Below are positions 36,638 to 52,100 of a stretch of 64,000 nucleotides of DNA, in pieces. The notes beneath the pieces are model-generated. The model was not told where the DNA came from, searched no databases, and saw nothing but the letters and a program-made list of their open reading frames with translations. The first letter of the stretch is position 1, and each line of letters starts with the position of its first letter. The position numbers were made by a program, and so were the translations under genes. The stretch comes from Prunella strophiata (Eukaryota > Chordata > Aves > Passeriformes > Prunellidae). Location of the stretch: the NCBI GenBank assembly GCA_036583965.1, contig JAZBQD010000030.1:54251551-54315550 (forward strand), given 5' to 3'.

Positions 36638-39600
36638 GTTAATTGTCTTTGGTTCTTACATATCTAGTCAGTAGTTCTTTTAGATACATGAAGTGTTAAA
36701 TTCAGAATTTGGTATCCATTAAGTGTTGCTCATGTTGGTTTATAAATGGTGTTTTCCTCTAAAACCTTGTAAACAAATAAAAGTTATAGAAATAGCTGTT
36801 AATGTTTCTCCAGTAACTTTGAAGTCTGTGCAATGTAAAGGGATGAAATCCCTGTCGAGATGAGAGAAAACTTAAATGCCTCTTAAGCTTCCTCTGACCT
36901 TCATTTCACCCAATTCCATCACAGTCATGGTTAGGTGACAAAGAGAGATGATGACTGGCAATTGACTTATATATAAGAAACTGTAGAAATCAAAAATGTT
37001 AGAATGTAACCATACCAAATTTGTTTCTATATATTTACTGCTCTTATAGCTATTAAGGAAGATGGTGATTAAAAATTAATCCAGTAATTCATGTATGACT
37101 GCTTTGATGTCTGTTGTGACTGCAATTTTGAAATACTTCTCTTTTTAAAGGAAAGCAAGCAAAAATTTCTCAGACAGAATCTGAATAATGACTGACTTGT
37201 TTGGCATATATTGCCACTGAGCTGGGATAAGCAAAGGGAAAAAAAGGCTTCTGTAGATTTCCTGGAAGATTATTTTAAGCTTCATAATTTTACTGAATGT
37301 ATGTGTGTTGAAATATCATAATGTGTTTTTGTACCATATGAAAGATTCCATATTTTTCTGAGGAAGTCTGTCTGTGGACTATAAACAGCATTTTAATTTG
37401 TACTTCCAGATTGAGCCTGACAGAAATGGAATGCTTTTCTTTCCCTTTAGGATTTCGTGAGGGTTCATGCTGTGATGCCTGCCATATAGAAAGGAATGTA
37501 AGGGGAAGGAGAACAACTCAGGATGTTTCATGATTATTGTGTGTGTCAACTTGTGCATGGTATTAATTGTCATTCTCCCTTGATGTCATTTTCAGTAGAG
37601 GATTCTCAGACTATAAGCATCTCTGAAATCTGTCAAGGAAGGATTTTATAGTAATAATTAGTTTATATTTGGCATTATGGTTTATGTTCTAAGCTGTTCA
37701 GTGAAGAGTCTTGACCTGACCCTAATCTGAAATGTCTCCTGAACGTCTTGATTAATTTGCTTTTGAAATCCTTCAGTCTGAAATTCTTCATGTTCCTTAC
37801 CTGTATGTATGCATATGAGAATATATAAGCTTTTTTTTTAAATAAAACAACCCAAAACAAACCTATTGGTGAGAGAATGAGCAATTGCTGCTTTTACAGT
37901 CTCATTTCTTGCAGTCTTACAAAATAAGACCAAGTGAAAATAAAATAAAAGGAACCATGAATTAATGACTACGTACTTTAAGTACTTGTTAAATAATTTA
38001 TTGTAGCACCCAAATGAATTTGAGGTATAAATGTACCTCTTTAATCTGCTGAATGAGGTTATTATGTTAAGAATGGATCAGCATATTGCACTGCCAAGTG
38101 TTTCTTTAGAAGGCCTAATATCCCAAATTGGGTGAAATGTCGAATTGCTCATAAATGTTCAGGGATTGGTGTAGGATGTGCATGTACCTCCATGTTATTT
38201 TTTTTTCTTTCCAAGTGTATGAGATTCCTTCCAGCTCTGTAATTGCTTGTGAAAAAGAGGAGTTGCTGAGCCTCTTTTTGATTGGAGAGAGAGGAGGGAG
38301 GGTAGAAGGTGTGAAAGAAATGTTCATGATGCTGGTTTTGGTTTTCTTCTTTATTTTTGGTCGGGGAAAGAGATTTTAATTTTTGAAATACTGTCAGGCA
38401 TGCAGTGTGTCAGTTGAGTATATGCAGTTGTTGGCAATACAGCCTCTTCCTATTTATGGGATAGTAGGTAAAAGGCCTTGTTGTGAATTGGTGCCCTGCT
38501 TTGCTGGCTGCTTTATAACAAAGAGCAAAAATGATAATGTTGAAGGACTTGGTGTCTGATATCTGTACAACTTCTGAAGTGATTTTAAGACAGTGATGCT
38601 TTAAAACAGGCAAAATCCTAAATGTTTTTTGTGGTTTATGGAAAAACAGAGCAGCAAAGCAGGATTAGTAATCTCTATGTTCTTGTGGAGCTGTACCCTG
38701 CTAATAAAGAAGTGCATCATCTCGAAGAGCACTGTGTTGGCAACTGTTGGAGCTGCTGTTTTGCCATGAAGGTGTGGGTCAGTCCTCTTCAGGAGGTCTC
38801 ACCAACTGCCCTTGGCATGTGCAGATCTGTAGTGCTGCTTAGTGTTGGAGGTGGGGAAGAAACTGAGCAGTCTTGTTATTTCACTGGAATTTAACATGTA
38901 AATGGAAGATAATGATTTGCATCAAGATACCTTCAGCTTCTAGAACACTGTGATCTGTGGAAGGAGAAAAAGAAATACTAGCATGTTATAGCAGACAGGT
39001 GTAGCTATTTTCACTTTCTGCATTTGACCATCAGAATCTAATGTGGAATCTTTATTATGTATGTTTGTTGTCCAAATTCTTAAAATATTTAGAACAGGTT
39101 TTAATTCCTGTGAAGTTATTGAATAAAAATATTTTCTTTGAAAAACTTCTCCAAAGAATTTTGTAAAGGACATTGAACTTGTATGAAGTGTTCATACATA
39201 TTTTCAAATAGAGGTTTGTCTTGATACTTAGATATTTAAGTATTTAAGCAAGCCATGTAATCCTCCCTCTTAATACTTTTTATCTGGGGAGATGTTTAAG
39301 GAAAGCTGTTCTTGGTTTTAATTTTTTAAATTTTATTTTAAAAAGTTTCCTCCTATTCCAACCTCTGAACATGATAGACTAAACCATTCTTAATGTTTCA
39401 GAAACATGTGCATTTTATAACAATCTAAAATATTGTAATAGTTTTTATAGTCCAAGAACAGCAATAAAGAACAAAAAAGCACCCAAGCCCTGGGATATCT
39501 TTTTGTTAAATAATGAAGTTTACGTAATAAGTTAGCCAGAAGATAAGTCTGATCAATATAAGAGCCATGCAGTTACCTAAATCCCAGACATCCATCCTTC

Positions 39601-42600
39601 TAGTTTGGCTTTAAAATCCTATGATTTTGTGGATTTACAGGTACTCTTTAAAAATACATTCGTGAAGTTGCTGTCAGGTTGCGCTGGATTAGGTCTGTAG
39701 CCTTTGTGAATGCAGACAAATCTTCTCACGCTTTCGTTACTGTGATCACTGGAGTCTCTCTCACATGTTGTATTCATCAAATGATATTGCCATGTAGCTG
39801 TGCTCAACTTGGCATAGGCAGCTTGGCAGTGTGAGGTCTGTGCTCACAGTTGGTCAAGTATAAGTTTTGGTTCGTCTGTAGCAGATTGTAATATGTATAT
39901 GTAGAGTTCTGTAAATTATATGCTAGAAGTTCTTAAACAATGCATTTTCTACTAAAAACTTCAGTTTTCTTGGATACCATTCTTTAAAAATGTAATTATA
40001 ATATGTGAAATCATATTAAATGAAACAAATATTTTCTGTAGTATTTCATATCCTAAATTATATACTATAACCCAAGGTATGCATTTAAAATTGTTATTTA
40101 AATGGTTTGTTTCATTGCAGAATTGTTCAAGCATACGGGTAACCCTTTATTTAAATTTTTTTTGTCATCTGTTTCATATTTTTCACCACTGATTTATGTT
40201 GTCTGCTTCTGATGAAGAGGCAAGATTTAGAAACAAAGCCATTTCAGAAATCATGAGATTGCTGGAAAGATTTGCATTTTGTTTCAGAAATAAGCTGTTA
40301 AAAGAGGTAGCTATCATTGGTACTCTCATCTTCCTAATGTGACCACAAGAAAAATGTACCAAAAATAATTGCTGGGAAAAGTAGGCTTTTTTCTTCATGA
40401 AAGAAGGTCCAGCCATGTCTGAATACTATTTAATTATAGTGTCTGTCAGTGAATGCGACTAGTTTCTGTGAGATTGTTCTTAAGTGGTAAACAAGGGTTG
40501 TTTTTAATTTCAAACTGGTAAGAAATGGTTTGAAATACTGTGTTTGAAGAGATGTGCAATTTTTTTCTGGTGAAGCAAGCAATTTTTTCTCTAAGTATTG
40601 ATGTGGTGGATTTTACAAAGATGGCAGAGATAGGAAACATGAAAATTAGAACTTTTTGCTTCTGGCTGTTTTGAAAATTAAAACTGAATAGAAGGTGTGT
40701 TTGAAACATGGCGATGAACACCTGAAATGTCAGTGTGGCTGCTGTTGACAGTGGCAGATGGATTTTCTTGAAGGATGATCAAGTTAATTCACCTGACTGA
40801 GCAACTGATGATAACAGTAGTAGAAAAAAGAGATGCTGAAGAAAAGGCTCAATAAGAGCCCTATGAGGTGAAGAACTTGGAAATCCTGGACTGAGGTTTG
40901 CCTTTTGGACCACTGTGGTTTTGGGATTCCAAACCTTTACCTACCAGAACTTTTTGAACCTTTACTTAGAAGAAAGGTGTCTAAAAATGTATTTCTGTCC
41001 TATTATACCTTCAGTGTAATTTCTTGGCGGGGGTAGAAGAGTTATTCTCTTTATGGTTCATGGCTGGAGGCCCTCTGCCACAGGGAGAAGTGGCTAGTGG
41101 AGAAACATTTGGCCAGCTGGAGTGTGTTTTGTGGAGTCTGGCTGGTATGACTGAGTGTTGTGGGGATGCCATATGTCCTTGAAAGTGACTGTTTTAATCG
41201 ATGCTTAACTGTTGAGACCAGAGCCATCCAGATTTATATGCAATGGAAGCAATTGTTTGATGTTAATTTAGGTTTCCTAGGTTAGCATGTTTTAGGTGTG
41301 TACAAATTGCATTTCAAGATTTCGTAGTGTATTTTCTTTGCTTGGTGTGAACTGTTTGTATTTTAGCTTCATTATATTGCTCTGCTTATATGCTGAAGGA
41401 TAGGCTTCAGAACTTTGTTCTGCTTCTTTCCCGATAATGTTGGCAAAATGCAACACTTGCCAAACTGGGTTATGCTGCATGAACTAATGCATCCTATTTC
41501 TAAGCCTGGAATGATGTCATATAGTTCTTCTGCTTCAGCTTTGTGTCCTGTGCTTTTTCCATTTGTCCAGTTTGGTTCAGCATCTGCTGTTCTTTGCTTG
41601 AGGACTCCTGATGAATGGTGAATACTTGGGTTCAGGAAAGAGAGGCTTCTGTTGGTGAGTCTGAAGAGTCGAAGCAATAAAAAGGAGTAAGGAAAAGAAT
41701 GGTATGAGCGATTTAACTAAAGTTGGTGTGCTGCTAATTCCTCATCAGATTGTGAGAAGACCTCCATTTGTAGTATTTTCCCTTCTTTGTATTCTCAGAA
41801 AGTCATTCTTACTGAACCAGAAGGCTTTTGTGTTGTCCTTGTAGACTAGGTTTGCTTGCTCCAAACATTTGGTGTCTGTAGGAAGTGGAGCCAATGTCAG
41901 GGTCACTGGTTTTCCTTTTCTCTTGCGTCACTCATATATTCTCCAAGTACAATGGAGAATTGTACCCTGGTCATTTTTGCCTTCCTGAGGATTTTTCACT
42001 CTCACCCGCTATTACCATGGTTAATTAATATGTTGGAGAGTTCAAATCTCCTGTCAAACGTGCCAGAAGGGTCACTTGGTTTTGGTGGACAGGTAAAAAG
42101 CACAGAATGTCAATCTTGTAATTTAAGAAGGTACTTTAACTTGGTTCATTGAAAACAAAAAGCTGCTGTTGCTGAGGCCTACAACATCTCAAAATTGAGT
42201 TGTGGTGTTGTATTTTTCTTAAATGACAAAAGATAATCTACAGGGATTAGAAGGAATTCAAAATGAAACAACCAAGTAATACCTAAACCAAGAAGTAAAT
42301 CTCTAAGGCTGAATGATAAACCTACACCAGACTTCTGATTGAGACATTGACTCATAAGGAACCTTAAAGCTATGATAGCACAGTCACTTTCTTGTGCTTT
42401 AAATTATAAATGAGGGCTATCTTAGATCATGTGCTAGACCGTATGTGCCTATGTACCCTCAAACAATTTGGGAACAAGAGGCCATGGGTAGAATTGCCTT
42501 GGCTGATATTAAGAAAGATTTCGTCTGTGGAGCTCATTGGCCCAAGATCCTGTGGAGGCCTACAGGAAAAAAAAGAGTTTAGAGGTTGTTGCACCTTTAA

Positions 42601-42893
42601 AGTAAGGAAAAGTGTGACAACTGCTCTACCATGTCAAAGCATAAACCAGAAATTAAGATATTGTGTAAGTAGAAGCAAGATATTTGTGGTTTCATTAAGA
42701 ACAAAAACACTTATTCACAATTATTTTTTGGGAAGCTGTTCTTATGCTTGAAAAATGTGATGGTCAGCACAGCAATGACTCAAAATAGCATTTTGGATGC
42801 TATAGCACTGGCATTAGAGCCTCACTGGCAAACATCCAAGAGGCCTGTAATAGAAGAAAATGCCTTAAATGTTAAAGTTTCAGAAGCGTCTGT

Positions 42894-42942
42894 TTAAATT
42901 TAATTTAAATTTTCATTTCTATTTAAATTTAAATTTTCTAAT
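42894..42942. repeat. TTTAAA-rich low-complexity repeat
   Basis: Two imperfect copies of TTTAAATTTAAATTTT-type sequence lie about 28 bases apart, with palindromic AT-rich content. Confidence 0.7.
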
Positions 42943-43618
42943 ATTTTCCAGTTATATACCTATTTAGTCAAATATTTGAGAGTGAGCTTAAAATCTTGTG
43001 AAAGCACACTAGATGGCAAGAATTCTTATTTGCAGCACAAAATAATTATATTGATTATAGGAGTGCATGTAGGTAGGTAGCTGCAAAGAGTTACTCAAAC
43101 ATTTTGTGTACAGAATCAAGTGGTCACTGTACCAGTGAGATAAAAAGAAATAATTTCAGTAGCTGGATTTTTCTGTTCTCCCTGCTTGTGTATTTTTCAA
43201 ATTCTTAGCTGCATATCAGGTTACAGTGTAGGCTCTTCTAGGTTAGTTCTTCTTTCTAAACATACAAGTAGGTTTAGTGGCTACCTGATGCAACTGAGGT
43301 GTGTTTGTCCTTTTGCAGGACACTGCTGGTGCCGGAGGGAGGGGTGGCCTTTAGCAGCCTCCTTTCTCTGCTTTTCCCTACTCTTGGTAGTTATATCCTG
43401 CCTTGGGGTAGGAAAGATGCCTCCTGTTGTAAAAACCTCTCTTAGAGTGCCAGTGGATAACTCCTTGCTAATGAATAAATAGGCAAATAGCAAGCATTTA
43501 ATATTACCAGGTTCTCAGTTTTACTGCTGTGTAAAGCAGGACTTGGAATAAAGGGTGGTAAATGCTTCCTGTGCTTCCATGTGTAGTTGTATTGGGTAAA
43601 TGTGAACTGTCTTCACAG

Positions 43619-43710
43619 TAAAAAAACAAACAAACCCCCAAACAAACAAAAAACCAACCAACCAAAACAAACCAAAAAAAAAAAAAGCCCCAAAAAAGAC
43701 CCCAAAAAAT
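43619..43710. repeat. A/C-rich low-complexity tract
   Basis: AAAC, CAAACCCC and AACCAACC units extend over about 90 bases. Several similar tracts occur through the window, in either orientation. Confidence 0.85.
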
Positions 43711-46700
43711 AGAAACTGGACATTTTAGATTGATTAATCTCTTTGTGGCCATGTTTGCAACCAGGACACTAGGGGTTACTTTTCTAAAATTAGTTACCAG
43801 GGCTCTGAGATCTGGCATAAGTTTTAAAAGTATGCCCTCATCACCGTGCTCCTTTTTCAAATGTTTTAAGTAATTATCATAGAGGAGGAATTTGACTTTA
43901 TGCTGCTAATAAATACTGGAGCACATTTTCCAGGACTTCAGAGTTGCTGGCATATCTGATTCTCTGCAGATCAGGAAGCACGTCAGAGGTCACTTAAACC
44001 CTAAAGGAGACAAGTAATCTGCTTAGGCATTTGGGGTTTTTGTGACTTTATTTATAACTTCTAGTTTGAAATACATTGAAAATAGCTTTCTTTTCATTGT
44101 GCTGTATTTTTGTTTTAATCCATCCCGCAGCAGAGAAGGGTGTTTGTGTCTTGTCCAGTGTGTGGAAACGAGTGTTGTGCTTAGAAAAGACCTGAATATG
44201 ATTCCCCAAAGGGTACCATTGTGTGAAGGACTTGGACCAAAACCTGGGTTAAGACAAGGCCCAGGTACTGGATCTGCTGTTTCTCTTTGCCTAAATATTA
44301 GCATTGTGTTTGATGTACAGCACCTGTTCCAGACCCCTTCTTCAGAGGCTGGAGGAGTCTGCAAACTTTTCAGGGGTTATACTTAGTGTTTGGAGAGGAT
44401 GTTTGATTAGGTTTTAAAGTGGAATGTACTGTGGCTTATGTAGCAATAATGCATATTGTTGCAAGTCAACAGTAAAAAGAGTAATAAATTTATGAATGCA
44501 GGAAGCCTGTTGATCTTGTTTTAAATATGAAAGGTTTGGCAAAACTTAGGCTTTTTTTGTAAAAATTAATTGCAGTTATGAAAGTCAGTACACAACCCTA
44601 GTTTGTATTTACTGTATAGAAAATGTCACTTCAAATATTATTTGCTGCCACATGAGGTAGCATTGGAGAGAATTACTCTGAAAATACAAAATTCAAAACC
44701 CAGTGTAATATACTCCAAGGCTTTGCATGGCATGTAGCTAAGGTATGAGGCCAGTTAGCAAATGTGGTTTTGCTTAGTGTTAGTCTTGGCATGAATTTCT
44801 ATTCTTCATCCATTTTTTCTGTCTATAACCTATTTTATGTCGTAAGTTGTTCTATAGTATCTTTCCATAGCCTTAGAGAAGCATCTTGAATATGAAATTA
44901 GAATATGCTAAATTACTTGTGCCTAAAATAAGGATTGGCCAAGTGTTCTATTTATACTTTAGCTATTATTCAGGAGATTTTTCTTCCTCGTGCTCGACAG
45001 TCATTTACATACATATGTCTGGGTGATATTGTAATATGCTGTTTGGGAACACGAAGGTGATGGATTACTTTTTCAGTGGGCTTTGAATATCTTAAATTTC
45101 TCAGAAAATAGGTGCAGAATTACTGAAGGTGGAATAAAATGCACATAAAGGAATAACAGCTAAAATTCTTATGTTAGTCCTTACCATGTGCCACATCTTG
45201 CTCATGTCTACTGGAAGAGGCACAGACACATAAGGCATTTTACATTCTTGGAAGAAAAACTGCTGAAGATTGAGGAAGGTGGTGCAATTACAGTGTATAA
45301 ACTACTTGTGTAGCTTTGCTCTTAAGAAAATGTACTTGATCCTCTCTAATATAGCTTTGTTGATATTCTCTGTAAAGCATCCTAGAGAAAGGGATCTGAG
45401 GAAGTTGGGACTTTATTGATCTGTGATTTTTGGACTGGTTCTGTATCATGAAAGACAGCAATTTATATACAGCTGAGCAATAAATGGCCTCTGAAGATCA
45501 GGAGCAGAAGCTTGACTGCAGGGGAAGACTGTGCTCATGAAGGTGGTTAGGTACCAAACATACAGGATAAAGAAGGGATGCTGATAATCAAGACTAAAAG
45601 GAGTATGTTCTTTAGAAATAAATCTTAGTTGTGGGGAATGTTTATAAACACTGGTGGGTGAGAAGGGGCAGGTAGGAAGATAAAGCCAAGGCTGTAAGTA
45701 TATCCTCTCCCTCCAGATATTGCACTTTAACAGTAGGTGCTGTTCTAGCCCATTATTTTAAGCTGCTGTACTGAGTATGTTTAGGTAATATGCTGGCATA
45801 TTTCAGAAACATTTTCCATATTGTCACTGGCTAGAGCATTGTGCTCAATTTATAAGTGTTAATCTTGTCTTTTTGTCTTCCATATTTATGGTACTTTATG
45901 ATGTTTAAGATGTGTATGTAAGAAATGTCTGTGTACGTGCTGCTTCCTGGATGCAACTGGATATGCTTGTGATGGACAGCTCAACAGCATGAGAAACTAA
46001 ACTCCTCTGAACTAGTCATGTGATTCTGTAGAACAGTGGCTATTGGGTTGGATAAGTTTATAAATCTAATTAGTCTAATAACTTGGTGCCAGAAATTTTA
46101 ATAGGTGCCTTTTGCAAAACCTTCTATTATGCAATCGGTTTGGATTTCAGCGTGTTTGAAGTATGCAACATTGGTTAATAGGCTTTGGAGATGGATGGAA
46201 TTTTATTTTTGCTGGATGAGGACTTAAGCTAAGGTGCTCCTGATACCCTTCTTTTTAATTACTTAGAACCAAGAATTGTATTGCCTCTGTTTTGCCTTTG
46301 AAAAGAATTGTCACTGCTATTGTGCTTTGGAAACATTCATGCTCTTGTAATTAGGGGTTTGAGACTAATGGAAGAAAATTATGAAAGGGATTGCGGAGTT
46401 TCTAGTATTGCCAAATTTAGATAGTTAGGTTTGGTTAATTGATGTGGATTAAACTGTGGTACAGTTTTTAAAACTGTGTACCAAGATGTTACTGAAGCTC
46501 TTTTAGCTAAAAAAAAAAATCATGTAAGTAGAGTAAGGATGAACACAAAACTTGGAGGAAAAAATAAGCCAGAACAGCTCAGTGCATAATTTATACTATG
46601 TAAATTGCTTTGAAATTGGTGACCCCTGATGTCATTGCCCTAAAAAATGCAGAAGGGAATAGAAAAGCTTGCATGTTGTGTAGATCTGGACTGTAAAGCT

Positions 46701-47149
46701 TGTTACTCATTCTAGTATGTCTCTAACTTGAAAAAAAAAAAAAAAACCTGCTAAAATCCAGAAGCTTGAGGTATCAGATGGAATAGAATAGATGTAGAAA
46801 TTCAGTGACTGTGTTTATCAACAAATGTATTCTTTGTTGGAATATGAGACTGAAAAGCAAATACTTCTGCATTGTTTGAAATTTGTAGTGGAATATGTGA
46901 CCAGTTATAAGCACTGTGGGACCTGATTCAGGTATTTGTGTAATGCTGATTTTCTGTTCTGGTTTGGATGATCCCTCATGTAATTTAAGGTTTTCAGATG
47001 TTGCACAAATGAACCTTATATTGAATTCCAGCATCAAAACAAACTGTTACATTATTTGTACTAATAGTTTCTGTCCTTTCAAGGTTAATGTAATCAGTTC
47101 AAATAATTAGCTATGTAATAAAAAGCATACTTAGTAATTAATAAAATCC

Positions 47150-47170
47150 CATTAAACCTCAGGTTTAATG
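47150..47170. repeat. Near-perfect palindrome, 10-bp arms
   Basis: CATTAAACCT and AGGTTTAATG flank a single C. Confidence 0.65.
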
Positions 47171-49060
47171 CATGGAAGTCCAGCTGAAGGGAGATCAGCA
47201 AATACTTTCCTTGACTTTTTAATTGACACTTAATAATTCTTGCAGTCCTAGATAGATCTAGGAAAAGCATTCTTAAAATATTTGTATGTGATTAGTTATT
47301 TCTGTGCTGTATCTAGGCAGCATGAATTTCAAAGCCTTTGACAAATGCCTATTATTTCTAAATATTTGGAGCCCATTTTTCCCTGGAGGAAGAGTGATGT
47401 ATCCAGGGAAGAATTTTCTACTGGAATTTACTTATAGCTGTCTAAAAATTCATTGAGTTTTTGTATTACAACTGCTTATCAATGTTTTGGGTTTTTTTTT
47501 GTCAGAATGGCTCTCTAAGGAACATTAGCAAGACAGACAGGAATGTGAATTACCGTGGTTTTGACACAGAGTTGATTATATTAGTTCTTTGAACTTCATC
47601 TATCTCTTGTAACAATGAAACTCAAATATAGGAATCTAGATACATTCCTTGAAGATTTTGGTTTCTCATAACTTTGACATTTGAGTAGTGTTTGAAGCTA
47701 TTTATATATTTAAGATTTTTATTAATGTAACTTCGGTTGAAAGCATGCATGTACTTCAAGAGATTTTATTGAAGTCACTGGGATGGCACATGTTGTGTTA
47801 TATCTCACCTAGTGTGTTCTTTATCACAAATGTGGCCATTAGTTTATGACAACTAGAAGAGATGTCTTAACTTAAAAAAAGTCTTTGATGTTTAAAACCT
47901 TATTTTATAATGCTTAATAAAGAAGTGTAATATGGAATGCCCATGATAGTTTCAGTCTTTGGTCCAGTTTAAATAAATTGCTGTCTTTAGTGGGTCCCAA
48001 GTAACTGTCAGTGTTTACTTGACAACTAGTGAGGAGCAATTTTGTCTCCTTAATTCTTCTTATGGATTTAATATAATTCAACACTTAAATGCCTCAATAA
48101 CAAACTCAACCAATCAAAAAAATCCCTTGTGCTAATATTCATGCTTCCAGAGTGGTTATGTTACTTGCTTTCTTGCTCTTTTGGTTTCTTTTGTAGTCTT
48201 GCCATGTACACTTTTCAAACTGTGTGTCCCAAAGCATCCTGATGAAAATCTCTTGAAGTCAGTCAAAATAGTGTCCCTGAACATTACTTGCTCTCTTTGC
48301 GCTTTTTGGAACTTGCTCTTTGAAGCTTCTGTGTCTGTTCACACTTTGTTTTTTTCATGTCTTTTGGTGTTTCCTAGGTCTTGCAGATAGATAGAAAAAG
48401 AAATTCACACATTTCGTGTAGCTGTCTCTTTGCTCTTCAGTTTCAAAACAAGTAGTTATAAATAAAAAATACAGTTATTGAACTGTATCAGTTGGAAAAG
48501 AATTTAACATCTTCACTAAATGTTTTACATTCTTGAAATTAAGACTTTAAGATGGCAAGCTTTTTATGTGGTACCCTAATTCTGCTGTATAGAAGGCTTA
48601 GTAACAAATCAATTATAGACAGTTCCTGTCAGTGCAGGCATGGTATATGGCCTGGAAGAAATTGCTGACAAATAGAGAAAGGCTTCCCCTAAATTGGGAA
48701 ATATCAAATTGTGACACATGTGTAAACAAGAAAGTTTACCGATTTGATAATCAGGTGTCAAAATGATGTATTAAATATAGTTGCCACGTGGGCTGGTGGC
48801 ACATTGTGCATCACTGAATGTTTGATAGTTCCTGTAAAGAAAAAGCCTGTTTTCCCAAACAGTAGTACACAGGACTCTGAAATGAAGCTTCTCTTTCTTA
48901 AAGGGAAGTACCATTGTTACTCACTTTAAAAACTGGGCAGGAAGAGAGGAAGGTGGTCTGTTAGTTGCTAGCCCCATTTGTTTCTGCATCTCAAAAGCTG
49001 TCACACTGGGACATCTTGCTGCGTATTCTTCTTTTGTAGCTCCTTACTGCTTTCTGCTAG

Positions 49061-49145
49061 CTGACCCCGCCGTGAGCAGTGGTGTTTGGACTAGGCAGTC
49101 TCCAGAGATCTCTTCCAGCCTCAGCTAGTTAGTGATCCTGTGAGA
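49061..49145 (+). mobile_element. CR1 LINE 3' end fragment
   Basis: The segment reads TTGGACTAGGCAGTCTCCAG, then AGATCTCTTCCAGCCTCAGC, and ends GTGATCCTGTGAG. This matches the diagnostic CR1 3' end (GGACTAGATGATCTC, CCTTCCAACCTC and a terminal TGATTCTGTGA repeat) in sense orientation. Only about 85 bases remain and they are well diverged, which indicates an old insertion. Confidence 0.85.
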
Positions 49146-52100
49146 AATTCGGTACATTTCCATAATTTTTTCTTTTAAACTCTATTACTTACAAAGCAAG
49201 GAGATGAGATACTTGTTTGGTGATTCTAGTTTGGTTTTTTTTTTTTAAAGAAATGAACATAGAAATTGGGACCAATGATTGTAAAACCAGAACTGAAGGT
49301 GGTGCTTCACTAAAACAAATAATATTCTTCCTCAATCACAGAACTGAAACCAGAAATCCTAAGTATCTTAGGTTGATGTATGGACTGCAAGCCAGAGTTT
49401 TATGAATCATCTTAAGCTTGCAGTTAATTATTTGTTCTCTAGAACACCTTTAACTTACTCCTGATACATACCTGTATTTTATTTTGATTTTTTTTCCCCA
49501 GGAACTTTTTTCATGAAACTTTATATAGATACTGCTGTAAATTCCAGTGGCTGCCTTGTTTCAAACAGATTGCTTCCTTCCTAAGGTCCCTTTACCTTTC
49601 CCTGCCTTGCTGTCTGTACCTTTGCCTTTCTTCCTGACCTGTTGGTTTGTTTTATTGAAAGGCTTCAGATGGGATGTTTTGGGAAGATGAAAGGAAAGAT
49701 GATGTGGTGAATTCACTGTAGTGTTTTGTCTCTCTTAAGCCCATGGTTGTGGCACTATTATCCATATTTAGTTTTTTCTAATACATTGTACAATTGTAAG
49801 TTTAACTTAAGAGTAGTGAGTTTTAGGAAGTGATAAAATTTGTGTTTTATATAACACAAATCATAAAAATAAGTATTTGCCATCAGTATATAAAACTATG
49901 TGATATGATGGTGAACATACATTTTTAATTAATTTAATTTACTACACTGTAGTTTGAGAGAGAGAACTTCTAACTTACTTTAAAGTTTCTAGAAGGACCA
50001 TGAAAAAACTTACTGTTCCTTCTGCAGTCTATAACTAGTGCTTGTCTGTTTTACCCTTTGTTTAGTTATAGCCATATCATGTCCCCTTTTCTGGCTGCTA
50101 CAGTCTTGGAATTTACAAGTGCTGTTGGCAAAGCTGCTATGAGCTCAAACTTTTGGGACTGAAGGATTTTAAATTTTGTATGCATATTTTTGGGGAGATA
50201 CCTAAGGAATGACTGTCTTGGTTTTGTTCCCATGTTTGAATTCCTTTTCACTGGTGTTTGTAGAAGGGAACAGAAACTTGAAGTAAAGAATTGTGAAGTT
50301 TGACAAAGAATTTGCTGCTGTCTGTCAGCAGTTCCACTTTTTGTGGTACACTGTTAACCCATTACTTTGGCAGCAGCCTACAAGCTTCTGGACAGCTGTG
50401 CAAGTTCTATACTCCTTCCAGAGGAAGCAGCAGCTGGATAGGCAGGATTGTCCCACAAGGGGAGAGATATCTGTTGTACTTGTTATATGCATCTCTAATT
50501 CTCAAGGGTTCACTAGGCCTAGAACTTCAGACTTACTGTTTCTGGATATTCTAGAAATGGAAAAGTTTCTGTTCATCACTTTCTCATTTTGTGTCTTCTG
50601 ATCTGGCAGAGGATGTGGTATAAATGCATGATGGGAGTGAAAATAACATGCTCAGACTATCATTAGACCAGTAATTCAGAACTTGTTAGGTCTTTGTGTG
50701 GGCTTACTTTGGCCAGTGAGCAGACCAGAGTGAGTGCATTGGAGCCAAGGAAATGGAATATGCTTTTGAACCATTGTTCAAGTTTATTCCAGCTATTTTT
50801 CCTGTTTGCTGAATTGTTAAATGGCTTTGGTGTAGGTAACTTGAGGGAAAACAAAGGTGGAGGAATTGGCAACTGCATGTATCTCTTCAAATACCCTGTC
50901 GTGAGCCTGTTGATTACCTTTTCATGAACTTCTGTGAAGCTTTTTCAAAAAGCTTGGATGTTGAAAATTAAAATAAACAAGGACAGGGAGGTATCTGGAA
51001 GTCTGTCTTCCCTTTGCAGGTTCTGTATTTTGGGGATTGATAATTTCATCATGACAACGGTAGTTTTACAAATGCTGAATGTGTTTTCCCATGGTGTATT
51101 TTTAAGATACATTTGTGTTATGGCTGACAAACTGCTAGTGTTGCAAATATCCTGAATGTGTCTTGATGAAAAGGAAAGCAAGTCTAAGGACCAAGTCAGC
51201 ATGAGAAACAAACCAATGATTCTGGCTTCTTAATTGAGTTAAATTACCTGACAAATCAGACTTTAACGAGCTTTATGAGGTTGTAGACTATCTGAACATT
51301 GTAGGAAGGCGCTTCTTTAGGTACACATCATAGGAGCTGGGGAAGACTCAGCAAAACTGACTAAAGGATTCTGTTGCCTTTCTACTACAGTCTTACATTG
51401 AGAATTCCCAAATTCTTCTCTTCAATTAGCCTCTTAGGTGACCTTTTTTTAAATGTTGAGCTCTTTCTGAGAGGATATGGCACTACCTTTCATGAATGTT
51501 TCATAAGTGTGGTTTTGCTTCTTTGGCAATACTTTGAACTTGGGTTTGTGTTAGGTGAAACAAAAATATGGTCACATGTAGTTCTATTGTACTTTTGACT
51601 TAACTATTGCATTCCTTTTTTTTTTTTTAACTGGTTTGTTTTTCTAATAAAACTACTTGAGTTATAGTTGATTCTCAATTTCATGCTGTCTCTTGGATGA
51701 TACTTATTCTAGCACACTTAATATTTTTCTAAAATGCACTTGTACTGGTGGTCTCAATAGAAGAATGTTCCTGAAACTGAGACAAGGATTCTTCACTCAA
51801 AGCCATTTGCAATTGGAGAAGATATTCAAAACATTTGTCCCTGATTTGGTTGGTGGAGAAAGAAATTTCTAAAATGTTGGGTACATAAAAACTGGGAACT
51901 TCATGTTCTTTTCTCCCAATATGAGCAATTAAAACAAGTGTGGGAAAGAATAATTATGTCTATTGCAAAATATTCTTGACAAGGCCTAATTTCTTCAAGC
52001 ACTTGATTGCCAGCTCTGGTAAGTGCTAATGTGTTCATTGATCATCCAAAAAAATTGCATGTAGAAATTCAGAATTAAAAATACATTAAAATGATGAGCT